A stretch of DNA of 64,000 nucleotides from Juglans regia (GCF_001411555.2 NC_049902.1:13974237-14038236), one strand, 5' to 3'; counted from the stretch's first letter, positions 22,018 through 33,558 are shown. A program made the numbers and translations. The notes: generated by a model not told the origin, from the letters alone.

Positions 22018-22464
22018 TGGAGAGGACATCCCAACCGATTAGCCCATAAGTTGGACCTAGGTTATCAAGCAACTAAAGTCCATATCATGACCGAGAGGTC
22101 CAACGCAGCACAAAGGGAGCCCAGCCCATGGCCAATAACGACTGGATAAGCCAATACCGACGGGATAGCTATCTAGTCAATGACAAAAGATAAATGAGGT
22201 TATTATTAAAATTTGCTAAGAGATGAATCCTCACTCTAAATTTGAATTCAAATAAAGGATAACCAATACCAGTGAGGGAACAAAGATAACTCATGGAGTT
22301 TTATATAAAGGAAAACGTAGGTAAGTAAAGGGATGAAATTATTGTTATTATTATTGTTATCCTCAAATTACTAACTTAGGCATCAGATGTGTTCCCTCGG
22401 ACCCCCGTGCTCTCTACGGTTGCAGGTGATTGTGAGGTGGTGGCAGTGAAACACGTCCATAACA
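22018..22464 (+). repeat. 5' LTR of the Tat element
   Basis: Runs from TGGAGAGGACATCCC to ACACGTCCATAACA, 447 bases, and pairs with 32537-32994. It contains a TATATAAAG box at 22312-22320 and a (TTA)n-like stretch after it. The LTR is followed by GT and then the primer-binding site. Confidence 0.85.
22312..22320 (+). promoter_or_regulatory. LTR TATA box
   Basis: TATATAAAG, conserved in the 3' LTR at about 32826. It is the probable promoter of the genomic retrotransposon RNA. Confidence 0.6.
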
Positions 22465-22466
22465 GT

Positions 22467-22483
22467 TGGCACCGTCTTTGGGA
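22467..22483 (+). promoter_or_regulatory. Primer-binding site of the Tat element
   Basis: TGGCACCGTCTTTGGGA begins two bases after the LTR end CA. It is a typical plant Ty3/gypsy tRNA primer site; I did not identify the tRNA. Confidence 0.75.
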
Positions 22484-22558
22484 TTTGTTAAGTCTCACAC
22501 TTTGCACTTTTCACAAGCCCATCACTACTCGGTCTTAGGCAACTAGAAGATTGTAGAA

Positions 22559-23650
22559 ATGGAAGAAATAATAAAGAAGCTTACCACGGAGGTGGATTCC
22601 TTGATTAAGGAAAATGGGACTCTTAAGTCACGAAATGGGCTATCAGGCGAGGATTCGACAGCCAGTCAGGCTGACAGGGTAGAGATGGAGGCAAATAGTG
22701 CTGGAAAAGGCCATCAAGAGAATGAAGAAGTGAATAAACGACACCACGACGTATGTAGCTTGATGGACAAGTACGAGGAGATGGCCAATAAGATAAGTTG
22801 CTGCCCAGAACAAATATACTATTTTCTACGGAAATCCTGACGATGCCCCTACCTGCAAAATTCAAAGTCCCGTCAATGTACCTATATGATGGCTCGAAAG
22901 ATCCCGCAGAGCACCTTCAAACTAAGCTCATATGACGCTTCACGGGTTTTCGGGGGAAATTGCTTGTAGAGCTTTCCCTTTAACTCTAAAGGGATCGGCG
23001 AGAGAGTTTTGAAGAACTGGGCCGACAGTTCTTGACCTAATTCATGGCGAGTAGAAAGCACAGAGGACCCGCCGCATACTTGTTGACTGTCAAACAAAGG
23101 GTGGATGAAAGTTTGAAAGCATATTTAATACGCTTTAAAAAATAAAAGATGACGACCGATGACCAAGACGAGAAAATCATGCTAGCAGCACTATTGGGAG
23201 GTGTATGGCCAAGGAGCCCTTTTATGGTTGCGCTGGCCTGAAAATCCCCTTCCACCTTATGAGAGTTCATGGATAGGGCTGACGATTTTGTTAATGCTGA
23301 AGACACCTTGATCACCTTAACCACCCAACCAGAAAGAATGAGTGAATAAGAACAAAAAGAAGGATAGAGGAAAGACCAAGATGGATGTCAACAGGCGAAA
23401 AGGGACCAACTAGAGTCAAGGCGAGATGGCAATATAAGAAGGCATAGTGGCAGTTATGTACACTATTAAAAAAAATGAAAGAAGAAGAACCAATCGAGAA
23501 TGAACGGCAAACTGAGAAGTACTGCACTTATCACAAAACAAGGGGACACAGAACCGATGACTGCTACAACTTGAAACGAAAAGTAGAGGAAATGAAGAAC
23601 AGTGGAGAGTTGGAACAGTTGATCACCTAGAACATCACCCCTCGACGGCA
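22559..23650 (+). pseudogene. Tat element gag (capsid and nucleocapsid), broken
   Basis: Starts with ATG at 22559 and a charged coiled-coil-like N-terminus (EEIIKKLTTEVDSLIKENGT), open to a TGA at 22838. The retrotransposon capsid then follows in shifting frames: LPAKFKVPSMYLYDGSKDP, CRAFPLTLKGSAREWF and TVKQRVDESLKAYLIRF. The nucleocapsid is marked by YCTYHKTRGHRTDDCYNLKR at about 23521-23580, a C-H-GH-C knuckle typical of Tat gag. At least five stops or frame changes are seen. It would form the virus-like particle in an intact element. Confidence 0.8.
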
Positions 23651-24330
23651 AACAAATGAACCTAGGGACCGAAGAACAAGAGCAAATGAAAACCAGACAA
23701 ACCCACCTCTAGGTGAGATACACACTATCGCCAGTGGATATGCAGGAGGTGGCCTAACTTCCTCAGTAAGAAAGGCCTATGCAAGGTGGGCAAGATATGA
23801 AGAAATCTACAACGTTGAGAGGCCCATCAAACAGCCCTGAGTACAAGTATCCCACAAAATATATTTTGACGAGGAAGATTGCCGAGGGGTTGTACATCCC
23901 AATGATGATGCTTTGGTAGTAACAATGTTGGTGGCAAATTTTACCACCAAGAGGATGTTGATTGACAATGGAAATTCGGCGAATATTTTGTTTTGGGACG
24001 GTTTTAGCAAAATGGAAATCATTAAAGAATAGTTGAAACCGGCACCAACGAATAGGGTCCATTACATTGCCAATATCTGTAGGCACAGACCCTTATGTCA
24101 CCACAGCGATGACTGGGTTTTTAGTAGTAAGAACTCGGTCGGCATATAATGCGATCATTGGGCAAACCACGTTGAATGCATTAAAGGCCATTACCTCGAC
24201 CTATCATCTAAAAATGCAGTTCCCAACAGGCGAGGTGCGTGGACCAAGATGAATAGACGAAGTGCACAGCGAGTAGGTTTTGGCCAGATAATGTTATGTG
24301 CAAGAACTTAGACAAGGGTAAGGAGAGGTC
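23651..24330 (+). pseudogene. Tat element aspartic protease region, broken
   Basis: DDALVVTMLVANFTTKRM leads into LIDNGNSANILF (about 23930-24000), the Tat-type form of the retroviral protease active site, where DNGSSA is usual. The text then runs through frame breaks to about 24240. The catalytic Asp is present, but the surrounding frame has stops (for example near 24028). It would process the Gag-Pol polyprotein. Confidence 0.7.
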
Positions 24331-24569
24331 AGTATCGTGGATTCTAAAGAATAGATTGTCCTCCCACTGAGACCATTGGTAATGGCGACAGAGTTAGAGA
24401 CTAGAGATAAAGAAACCCTGAAGCAGGAGGCAGATGAACCTCTAGAGCTAGTCAACCTTGAGCATAATCATCCCGAAAGCCATGTGAAGATGAGGTCAAA
24501 ATTGGCACAAGAAGAGAGACAGCAACTGATAGACTTCCTTCTAGACCATAAAAACGTATTCGCATAAAA

Positions 24570-25260
24570 TTATGCCACGGATAGGTGAGGAACTCATCAA
24601 ACATGAGCTGAACGTAGATCCAAAGGTACGCCCAGTCAAACAAAAGAAGATAAACTTTAGTACCGAGAAGTAAGAAGCATCGCTGAGGAGGTAGATCTGT
24701 TATTAGCAACTGGATTCATCAAAGAAGCACATTATCCAGAGTGGCTGTCTAACATGGTGTTGGTAAAAAAGTCCAATGGGAAGTGATTCTTCCCGACCTC
24801 AACAAATATTGTCCAAAAGATAGTTTCCCATTACCAAGGATAGATATGATAGTAGACGCAACATCGAGGCATAAAATGTTAAGTTTTATGGATGCCTACT
24901 ATGGATACAATCAAATCAGGATGAAGAAGGCTGATCAGGAGAAAATCGCTTTTATAACTGACTGGGGACTATATTGCTATAAGGTGATGCCTTTCAGCTT
25001 GAAGAATGCTGGGGCAACCTACCAGAGGTTGGTAAACAAAATGTTTAAAAACTAAATCGGAAGAAGCATGGAAGTGTACGTCGATGATCTAATAATAAAA
25101 AGCTAGGAGTTTGACCAACACATGGAAGACCTTAGGGAGGCTTTTCAAGTTTTACATCAGTACCAAATGAAGCTCAACCCAACAAAATGTGCATTCAAAA
25201 AAATTCCTTAGTTTTATGGTGTGTGAGAGAGGACCCGAGAAACTCAGATCAATAACAGAG
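24570..25260 (+). pseudogene. Tat element reverse transcriptase, broken
   Basis: The lead-in HELNVDPKVRPVKQKK is followed by LPDLNKYCPKDSFPLPRID, LSFMDAYYGYNQIRM (motif A), KVMPFSLKNAGATYQRL (motif B) and MEVYVDDLIIKS (the YVDD catalytic motif at about 25078-25089). The sequence up to HQYQMKLNPTKCAF matches the family order. Stops interrupt at 24672, 24693, 25053 and 25105, and a frame change lies near 24783. The catalytic residues themselves are kept. Confidence 0.85.
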
Positions 25261-25389
25261 ATGAAGTCGCCCACAAACTTGAATGAAGTACAAAAACTGA
25301 CAGGCAAGATTGCAACTTTGAACAGATTTGTATCCCAATCAACGGATAAATGTCTTCTTTTCTTTCAGGTGCTTAATAATGCATGAGAG

Positions 25390-25865
25390 TGGGATGCCAA
25401 GTGCAAAGAAGCATTTACTCAGTTAAAAGAGTATCTAGTTAAGCCACCATTGCTCAGTCACACCAAGCCAGGAGAGCCATTGTCATTGTACTTAGCAGTA
25501 ACTCCAAATGCAGTATCTACTGCATTGGCGTGAGAGGAAGGGAAGGAGCAAAAGCCAGTGCATTACATAAGCAGGGCGTTGAGAGGAGCAGAGACTAGGT
25601 ATCCAAAGGTTGAGTTGGTCGCCTTCGCTGTAGTAGTAGCAGCAAGGCGATTACGGCTTTATTTCCAATCCCATCCAACAAAGGTAATCACTTTGTCGCC
25701 TCTACAAAAGGTATTGCAGAAACCAAATACCTTAGGATGGTTGGTCAAATGGTCAATTGAACTAAGTGAGTACAACAATAGCTACATACCAAAAATCGCT
25801 GTGAAAGGGCAGATACTAGCCAATTTTGTAGTAGAATTTTTGAATTTCAAAAGAAAAGTCCACAA
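25390..25865 (+). pseudogene. Tat element RNase H (first copy)
   Basis: WDAKCKEAFTQLKEYL, LYLAVTPNAVSTALA and KPVHYISRALRGAETRYPKVE are the standard Ty3/gypsy RNase H landmarks, ending near KIAVKGQILANFVVEF. One stop (at about 25531) breaks the frame. In Tat elements this domain is partly degenerate and is followed by a second RNase H, as here. Confidence 0.8.
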
Positions 25866-25869
25866 ACCA

Positions 25870-26290
25870 CCTGAGAAGAGTCCATGGCAAGTGTATATAG
25901 ATGGGTCAGCCTGTCGAGCAGGTGGAGGAGTCGGGGTGTACATAGTAATAAGTGAGGGGAAAGAGTCGTACCATGCAGTATGATTGGAGTTCAAAGTGAC
26001 AAACAACGAAGCTGAGTATGAAGCAGTACTTGCTGGTTTGGCGATCACGAGGGCATTAGGAGGCAAAGAAGTCGAGATGAAAGCCGATTCACAAGTAGTA
26101 GTCGGGCAAATCACAGGGGAATATTTGGCGACAGGATCCAAGCTAATAAAATACCTTCACCAAGTGCAAGAACAAAGCAAAGGTCTCAAATCCTTTCAAA
26201 TCAAAAAGAAACCTTGTGAAGACAATTCCAAGGCTGACCGATTGGTGCGTGCGGCCTCAGTAAAGCAAGAAGAAATACTACCATGGAAGG
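25870..26290 (+). pseudogene. Tat element archaeal-type RNase H (second copy)
   Basis: The motif set is WQVYIDGSACRAGGGVGV, NNEAEYEAVLAGLAIT, VEMKADSQVVVGQ and DNSKADRLVRAAS. It carries the D-E-D-D acidic residues of the archaeal-type RNase H acquired by the Tat lineage. A single in-frame TGA at 25981 separates YHAV from LEFKVTNNEAEYE; otherwise the domain is intact. This domain is the strongest lineage marker for the element. Confidence 0.85.
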
Positions 26291-26394
26291 TTGATTTACA
26301 GGCAATGGCTAGACCAGCGGTAGCAGATGAAAATTTGCACATCAGGGAGAATACGCAAGGATGGGCCAATGATATAAAAAGGTATTTCGAGACA

Positions 26395-27605
26395 GGTGAA
26401 ATTCCCCCATCTCAGGAAGAGGCGATAAAGTTAAAAAGCAGGGCGACTAGGTTTACCATAATTGATGGAGTACTTTTTAGGCAAGGTTTCACAAACTCAT
26501 TATTGCAATGCATAACAGAGGAAGAAGCGGAGAACGTGATGAAAGAAGTACATGAGGGGATTTGCAGGAGTCACTCAGGAGGGCGATCACTCGCCGTAAA
26601 GATTGTAAGGGCAGGGTACTATTGGCCAAGTGCACTCAAAGATGTGAAGGAGTTTGCAAAAAAATGTGTCTAGTGCCAAATTCATGCACTAGTTCCAGGT
26701 GCACCCCTTGAAGAGTTGCAATCCATAACATCCCCATGGTCGTTTGCCCAATGGAGAGTAGACTTGGTAGGCCCTATGCCCCCCAACAAAGGAGGAATCA
26801 AATTGATTATTGTAGTCGTCGACTACTTTACAAAGTTGGCAGAAGCTGAAGCGATGGCTACAATAACTAGTCAAAGTGTGACAAAGTTCCTATGGAAGGC
26901 AGTAGTATGCAAGTTCAGGATACCTCAGTGTATCATTTCCGATAATGGAAGACAATTCGACTCCGAACATTATCGTCAATGGTGTGCAGAACTAGGAATC
27001 AAGCTCAAGTACTCTTCCCTAGGCCATCCCCAGGCAAACGGACACGTGGAAGCAACTAATAAAACCATCATGGGAATACTAAAATAGAAGATAGGCGACA
27101 GAAAGAGGCTATAGGCCGACGAGCTCCTGGAAATATTGTGGGCTTACAGAACGACAACAAAACCTTAACAGGTCAAACACCTTTTGCCCTAGCCTATGGG
27201 ATTGAGGCGATGGCACCAGTAGAGGTCGGGTTACCAAGCTGCAGAAGAAGAAACTTTGAACCAGAAGCAAACGTGGCAGGGTTAGAAGAAAGTCTAGACC
27301 CATTAGGGGAGATAAGGGCAGATGTAGAAGTCAGAGTTGTAGCTTTTAAGAGGAAAGCAGAGCAATACATCAACAAATGAGTGAGGCCCAGATCATTCAA
27401 ACCAGGCGACTTGGTGCTGAAGGAAACCGGAGTGACCTCAGGAGAAGAAGGGAAATTAGGCCCTTGCTGGGAAGGACCTTATGTCGTAGTGGCAAGCCAC
27501 AAACCGAGTTCTTACCACCTTAAGGATGCCAAAGGACACCAGCTACCTCACCCATGGAACACAGAGCACCTACGAAAGTATTACGTTCAAAGAAAAGATA
27601 TGTAG
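26395..27605 (+). pseudogene. Tat element integrase, broken
   Basis: An HHCC zinc region (VHEGICRSHSGGRSLAVKIV, GYYWPS, CVxCQIH) is followed by the catalytic core: WRVDLVGPMPP (D), ISDNGRQFDS (D) and NGHVEATNKTIM (E). The C-terminal part is FKPGDLVLKETG, GPCWEGPYVVV and HPWNTEHLRKYY. Stops are at 26671, 27085 and 27378, and a frame change lies near 27110-27170. The D-D-E residues survive. The enzyme would insert element cDNA into the genome. Confidence 0.85.
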
Positions 27606-27749
27606 TTTGCTTTTATTTCGTTTGTTACTTTACATATGAATATCATTTTCAATAAATGCCAGCACATTTTGTCCACCTTTTCTTTTGTTTTGTTCCTTTT
27701 CACTTTTCAGTAAATGACCAAGACTTGAAGAAAACAGAAAAAGGAAAAG

Positions 27750-29065
27750 GCAATGTAGTCGAGGAACTCTCCCACGAGCCTAAAAACTTAAAGGTTAAAA
27801 CGGTCGAGGAAACCTCACATTAACATATTCTTGCCAGAAGGCAACGTGGTCGAGGAACTCTCCCACGAGCCTGAAAATTTAAAGGTTAAAACGGTCAAGG
27901 AAACCTCTCGTTAACACCTCTGCGCCAAAAAGGCGACGTGGTCGAGGAACTCTCCCACGAACCTAAAAACTTAAAGGTTAAAACAATCTAGAAAACCTCT
28001 CGTTAACACCCTCGCAATGTGGTTGAGGAACTCTCCCACGAGCCTAAAAATTTAAAGGTTAAAATGGTCGAGAAAACCTCCCGTTAACACCTTTGTGACA
28101 TGGTCGATGAACTCTCCCACGAGTCTAAAATCTTAAAGGTTAAAATGGTCGAGAAAACCTCTCATTAAGACCTTCGCAACGTGGTCGAGAAACTCTCCCA
28201 CAAGCCTAAAAACTTAAAGGTTAAAACGGTTGAGAAAACCTCTCGTTAACACCTTTGTGACGTGGTCGATGAACTCTCCCACAAGCCTAAAATCTTAAAG
28301 GTTAAAACGGTCGAGGAAACCTCTCATTAACACCTTTACGACGTGGTCGAGGAACTCTCCCACAAGCTTAAAAACTTAAAAGTTAAAACAGTCGAGGAAA
28401 CCTCTCGTTAACACCTTTGTGACGTGGTCGAGGAACTCTCCCAAGAGCCTAAAAACTTAAAGGTTAAAACGGTAGAGGAAATCTCCCGTTAACACCTTCT
28501 CACCAAAAAGGCGACGTGGTCAAGAAACTCTCCCAAGAGCCTAAAAACTTGGTTAAAATTGTTGAGGGAACCTCCTGTTAACACCTCCGCGCCAAAAAGG
28601 TGACATGGTCGAGGAACTCTCCCACAAGCCTAAAAACCTAAAGGTTAAAATGGTCGAGGAAATCTCCCATTAACACTTTCTCGCCAAAAGGCAACGTGGT
28701 CGAGGAACTCTCCCACAAGCCTAAAAACCTAATGGTTAAAACGGTCAAGGAAACCTCCCATTAACACCTTCAGCCAGGAGGCGACATGGTCGAGGAACTC
28801 TCCCATGAGCCTAAAAACTTAAAGGTTAAAATGGTCTTGGAAACCTCCCGTTACCACCTTCGCCAAAAAGGTGGTCGAGGAACTCTCCCACGAGCCTAAG
28901 AACCTAAAGGGTAAAACGGTCGAGGAAACCTTACGTTAGCACCTTCGAGCTGAAAGGCAACATGGTCAAGGAACTCTCCCATGAGCCTAAAAACTTAAAG
29001 GTTAGAACGAACATGGAACTCTCCCACTAGCCCTAAAGGTTTAAAGGAGGTCAAGAGAATCTCCT
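27750..29065. repeat. 81/92-bp tandem array downstream of integrase, about 15 copies
   Basis: GTGGTCGAGGAACTCTCCCA recurs at about 27761, 27852, 27944, 28025, 28106, 28187, 28268, 28349, 28430, 28522, 28611, 28702, 28792, 28877 and 28968. The unit also carries CCTAAAAACTTAAAGGTTAA and AACGGTCGAGGAAACCTC. Two unit lengths occur: 81 bases, and about 91 when GCCAAAAAGGC is present. Tandem repeats between pol and the 3' LTR are known in the Tat/Ogre group. Confidence 0.9.
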
Positions 29066-29332
29066 ACTGATAGGCGACGTAACGCTCGAATCGTGAACAA
29101 TGTAAAGCTAATACATAAGGTATGAATAACATGAGCTGATGATGCAGAAGCAGCAATGAATACTACACAACCAACAAACAAAGTTCAAACGCTTAAAAAA
29201 GGGCTTACAAAAGTCAAATAAAAAAAATGGCTTTCAAAGTTCATTCATTTACAACGCTTAAAAAAAAAAAACAAGAGACGAAATCAATGGCGAATCATGA
29301 GGGGAATGAGAAAACTCTAAGCTAAACAAGCG

Positions 29333-30244
29333 TCAGGATGGGTAGCGAAAAGCATCAGTCATCTCAGCCCGACCAAGGGAATCATAGAAATGAAGGGCAA
29401 CCTCACTAGCTTGAATAGACTTCCATTCCAAGGTGTGCAGGTTCGTCGTGGGTTCCCGAAGAAAAAGCTCACGGAGTTGTTTTACCCCCAACTTAAAACC
29501 TATACCCCATGCTCGTAATTGAATCTTGGGGGCAGCAACCAACTGGGAAGGACCCGATTAAGGTCTTCTGAGAATCCTCCAAGGCAAATCCCATCTCAGC
29601 CAATCGACATTCTAGGATAGAAATTGTTTTCTTAGTAGATTTAACGAATTCCTCAGGCTGAAGGTATTGACAATCGCAGTCTTTAAGAAGACCCTTCACC
29701 TCAGCCAAGTTTTTCTCGGCTTCAGTTTTCATCACTTCAGCCGCCCCTAGATTTATGAGTAGCTCTATTTTCTCCTCTCCAAGAGAGGCCAGGCGAGAAG
29801 CATACTCGAATTTAGACTTAGACAATCCTTCGATTTTTATTTTTGCACGATCAAAGTTGGCAGCGAATCCATCCTACTCTTTCAAGGCACGCACCACCTG
29901 AATAGCCAACTCATCTCGATCTTTCTTAAATTCTCTGCCTGGGCAACTAATTCGTCCCTCTCCCACACAGCTCCCTCTGCTTCATTTAGGCGAGTAGCAT
30001 GGTCATCCCATTCTTTCCCAATTGCTACCACCTCCTGACAGTAGTGGTCAGCATCTGCAGCGGAAATCACCAACTCCTCTTGGAGTGAGGCAACTTCGGC
30101 GCAAAGGGTAACCAACTCGTCATCAAATGAATGGGAGCAAGCCTCAAATTGAGCCAACTCGTCGGCCAATTGGTTCTTCTCACCCTCCAAATGTATCCAA
30201 TCGTCCGCCAAGTCAGTAGCAAGGCGTCAACCCCCTAAAAAAAC

Positions 30245-30287
<43 letters not shown>

Positions 30288-32265
30288 CAAAGATATGTTC
30301 TTTAGAATTATTGACCAAAGCATTAAGGAGAACGTAAAAATACCGGTGCAAAAACAATGTGAAGCTGTTGAACAAAGGGATTAATGACCTCTGCTCGGCG
30401 AGTATGTAAGGTGGCCGGGGAAGCTATCTGGTGGGAGCTAGAGGAACCTCTCGGGTTGATAGCCGACGAGGAAACATTAGCAAAATCCCCCTGGTTTAGC
30501 AGGAGAGCCCGAACAGTTTTTGGCCTTCCCCATCTCACCAGTTTCGTCCTGGCGGGGTACAATTTGATCAATCTCGAGATTCTCCTCAGAAGTTGTCAAA
30601 GATGCTTTGCCACTTCCTCAAGGAGAAACACTAAAAGGCGGCGAAGGAATAGAAACCCTGTTGCCACTGGCGAGGGAGAGGGCTGGAAAAACACAGCACA
30701 AATTTGGAGTAACCCCACCTTGAAGTTGTCGAGGCAAGGGGGAACTAGGCACTGCAACTAACTCTTGAACACTCCTCTCTTCGCCCCCCTCCAACCGAGG
30801 TAGATCCAAAGGAGCGTCAGAAGGCACAAAAATGATTGGTGGGGGCAAGGTCAAAAGATACGTATAAGCTTCAAAGGGAGGGAAGCTCACAGAAGTGGAA
30901 GGGGGCATTGTAAAGAGGACGGAATTCAAAATTTGAATATCCTCTTCCACTAGAGTATCGTCACATTGCTGCTAGGAATCATGAGTCGAAGCCATCAAGG
31001 GCTACACATCAGCTTCGGCAGCCGCCTCAGCGGTGAGTATACTATCAAGATCTCCCTCGGCCTGCAACATGACGTCATCCAAAGAAGGAGGTAATGGATC
31101 CATAGAGGCGGCCATAACACATAGTTTCTCCTAGAAGTAGCCAACTTGGTGCTCCCACCTTTCTGGGAGGTAGTTTTACTTGGCAACTCCTAAGAAGAAC
31201 TCAACTTGGCATTACCGATGGCTGGAAGTGATGCCCCACTCTATTTTTTAGGAGGAGGTACCAATTTTGTAGCTCTGCCCGCCGTAGAGGGAAGTAAAGA
31301 ACCACCTTTGGAAGAAATAGACTCATCTGAACATGGTGACACGAGCCTCCTTAACATTTCTTTGTTTCTTCCCAACTTCGCTAGGACGTTTCTTCTTTTT
31401 CAAGTCTCCCAACGGCAAGGCCCCCAAAAACTCACGCCCCAAATTATGGGCCCGACTGGGAACCATCACGAACCTTTCAATCTTACTAGGGGTTTAAAGC
31501 GCATCCGAGAGGCACAATTTGGGGTGAGCTTGAGCCCAGGACTCCACTAGCCTAACACGGGCCTCCTCACGAGGGGAAAGAATCACTTCGTAGTCATCCC
31601 CATCGGGGACGGGAGACCAACATGCCTTAATACAAAATTCCCGATTAGAAACGTCATCGGCAAGAAATTCCCGGCCAGAGCCAGCAATAAGGAAAATTTT
31701 GTTGGTCTATTCCTACACAAGAGAGTGCTTATGCTCTAAATCAACCAAGGCTCGACGGGCTCTAAAACTGCAGAGATTCTCCCCTCCAGACGCCTAAACC
31801 CATGAAGGGACAAAAATGCGCGGGCTGTTAGGTCTAGGTATTCATCGCCCACGGCTTCCAGCACCAGTCGCCACAAAATGCAGCAGGCCATCAAGATTCT
31901 CCAAGCATTGGCCACCAACTGAGCCGGAGCAAGCCCTAAGACATCTAACACGTTGCGAACGGGGTGCACAAAAGGCAATCGAAGCCCCATGGTAAACATA
32001 GCAAGATAAAGGGCAACAGAGACAACCATACCTTGGGCGTCGATAGGTTTCTGGTTGGGAGCTGGAGCTTTCAACTCAACGGAACCAGGGATGTTGAAGT
32101 TATTCCTGGCATTCTCCAACTCACACAAAGTGAAACGGAGGACCAACGAGAACCTGCAAAAATGGAAGCCGGCGGAGCAACAACAATTCGGGGAGGGGAG
32201 TTGCGTGGTGGAGAAGAGTCCAGAGTAGCAACCACTATCTTACCCTTGGAAGAAGAGGAAGCCAT
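29333..32265 (-). pseudogene. Antisense extra ORF of the Tat element (Transposase_28-like domain plus coiled coil)
   Basis: Read on the minus strand, a protein starts at ATG 32265 (MASSSSKGKIVVATLDSSPP). It changes frame near 32140 and continues NNFNIPGSVELKAPAPN...LAMFTMGLRLPFVHPVRNVL...PNQ-like...NAWRILMACCILW. This strongly resembles the plant domain called putative gypsy-type transposon (Pfam Transposase_28). A proline-rich linker (30618-30950) follows, then a heptad-rich coiled coil (30211-29882: HLEGEKNQLADELAQF, ATRLNEAEGAVWERDELVAQ; 29825-29493) and a tail ending at 29333. Antisense additional ORFs are known in some Tat elements. This one has several frame breaks, one possibly an intron around the (GA)n at 30248. 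Confidence 0.7.
30248..30284. repeat. (AG)n microsatellite
   Basis: About 18 uninterrupted AG dinucleotides lie between two coding segments of the antisense ORF, probably within its intron or a frame break. Confidence 0.9.
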
Positions 32266-32536
32266 GGAAGGTTGAAGGAAATCACAAGAAACACAAGAGG
32301 CAAGAACCCAGAGAAGAGAAATGCAAGAACTCAATAAAAGAAGAGGAAGGCAAGAAACATGACAGAAGACCAAAAGAAGAGGGAAAATGGGTAATAAATC
32401 GGAGTTGAAGTGAAGTGACGGTTGACATGCTTGAGTAGAAGAAATGAAGTGGCGTACTGACACGACTCGAAGAAAGAAACGACACCTAGTAATCAAGTCC
32501 CATCACGCCATGCACAATGGGACTTTGCAGGGTAAC

Positions 32537-32994
32537 TAGAAAGGACATCCCGACCGGTTAGACCCTAAGATGGACTTGGGCCCTTATCAAATGACTAAAG
32601 CCCATATCTTGACCGAGAGGTCCAGCCGATAGCAAAGGGAACCCAGCCTATGGCCAATAACAACTGGATAAGCCAATATTGACGGGATAGCTATCTAGTC
32701 GTTGGCAAAATCTAAAGGAGGTTATTATTCAAATTTGCTAAGAGATGAATCCTCATCTCTAAATTTGAATTCAAGTAAAGGATAACGACTATTCAATGAG
32801 GGAACAAAGATAACTCATTGAGCTCTATATAAAGGAAAAACTCAGGTAAGTAAAGGGATGTAATTATTATTATTATTATTGTTATCCTCAAATTACTGAC
32901 TTAGGCATCGAATGCATTCCCTCGGACCCCCGTGCTCTCTACACTTTGGTTGCAGGTGATCGTGAAGTGGTGGCGGTGGAACACGTCCATAAAA
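32537..32994 (+). repeat. 3' LTR of the Tat element
   Basis: Aligns with 22018-22464 from TAGAAAGGACATCC to ACACGTCCATAAAA. TG has become TA at the start and AACA has become AAAA at the end. The TATATAAAG box is retained near 32826. The sequence runs directly into the truncated P450 exon at 32995. Confidence 0.85.
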
Positions 32995-33363
32995 CTTCTA
33001 AAACCTTTGTTATCTTTGCCAAAAACTTCTAAAACCTCTTCTCTTGCACGTGCTTGCCAATACGGATACTTACTCAGCATAACCATTGTCCAAATGAGCA
33101 AAACAGAGGTGGTCTCTTGCCCAGCAAAATAAAACAACTTACATTCCTCTATTACATCTTTAGGATTCATTCCAATGTTCTTGTCGTTCCCATGCTCTTG
33201 AATTTCTTTGATGTTGGATTCTATAAGTATGCCCAGCAAGTCATCATTTCTGGCCTCACCTGCTTTTGTTTCCTTCTCTCTTTTGCTGATAAGGTCTTTG
33301 AGCGATGCTTGTATTTTATTGTGAATTTCTTTCATCCTCCTGTTCATCTTAGTTGGTAGATAC
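32995..33363 (-). pseudogene. CYP72A: CYP72A pseudogene exon 4, truncated at its 3' end
   Basis: On the minus strand this starts after a CAG acceptor at 33364 and reads [37 protein letters not shown], then [25 protein letters not shown] is the canonical I-helix oxygen-activation motif. It continues [22 protein letters not shown] and then degenerates. The matching exon of the intact gene goes on with [12 protein letters not shown]; that part and exon 5 (ExxR, PERF and heme Cys) are absent. The open frame is otherwise undamaged, so disruption was by truncation and insertion rather than slow decay. Confidence 0.9.
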
Positions 33364-33558
33364 CTGCATTCAAACCATTCATATAAACATGAAGAGAATA
33401 AAAAAGCTTACAAGATTATGCATTGAATTTTCTAGTCTCCACATAATAGTTGATTTTTGAGGTAAAATGTTTCAAAAGTTATGTATCAGAACCAAATCCA
33501 AATGACAAACTTGATTAATTATTATTAGCTAGCGTGCACTAGAAAATTTTCGATTTAC
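33364..33558 (-). other. Intron 3 of the CYP72A pseudogene
   Basis: A GT donor (after GGATGGAG) at 33558-33557 and a CAG acceptor at 33366-33364 are in the same positions and phase as in the gene at 56587. It is about 195 bases long, against about 480 in the intact gene. Confidence 0.75.

Larger units (their letters stand above)
22018..32994 (+). mobile_element. Tat-lineage Ty3/gypsy retrotransposon, complete structure, decayed
   Basis: An 11-kb element with two LTRs, primer-binding site, gag, protease, RT, RNase H, second (archaeal-type) RNase H, integrase, a long tandem array and an antisense extra ORF. The dual RNase H and the sequence style (DNGNSAN protease, KYCPKDSFPLPRID in RT) place it in the Tat group. 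The LTRs differ by roughly 11-12% by eye, so it is older than the two elements beside it. Gag and pol carry many stops and frameshifts. No 5-bp target duplication is visible; the right flank is a P450 exon and the left flank is not. Confidence 0.9.

Noticed and set aside
22018..32994. 5-bp target duplication for the Tat element
   Set aside because: Looked for at both ends; flanks (CATAT and CTTCT) do not match, and the right side shows a filler duplication instead.
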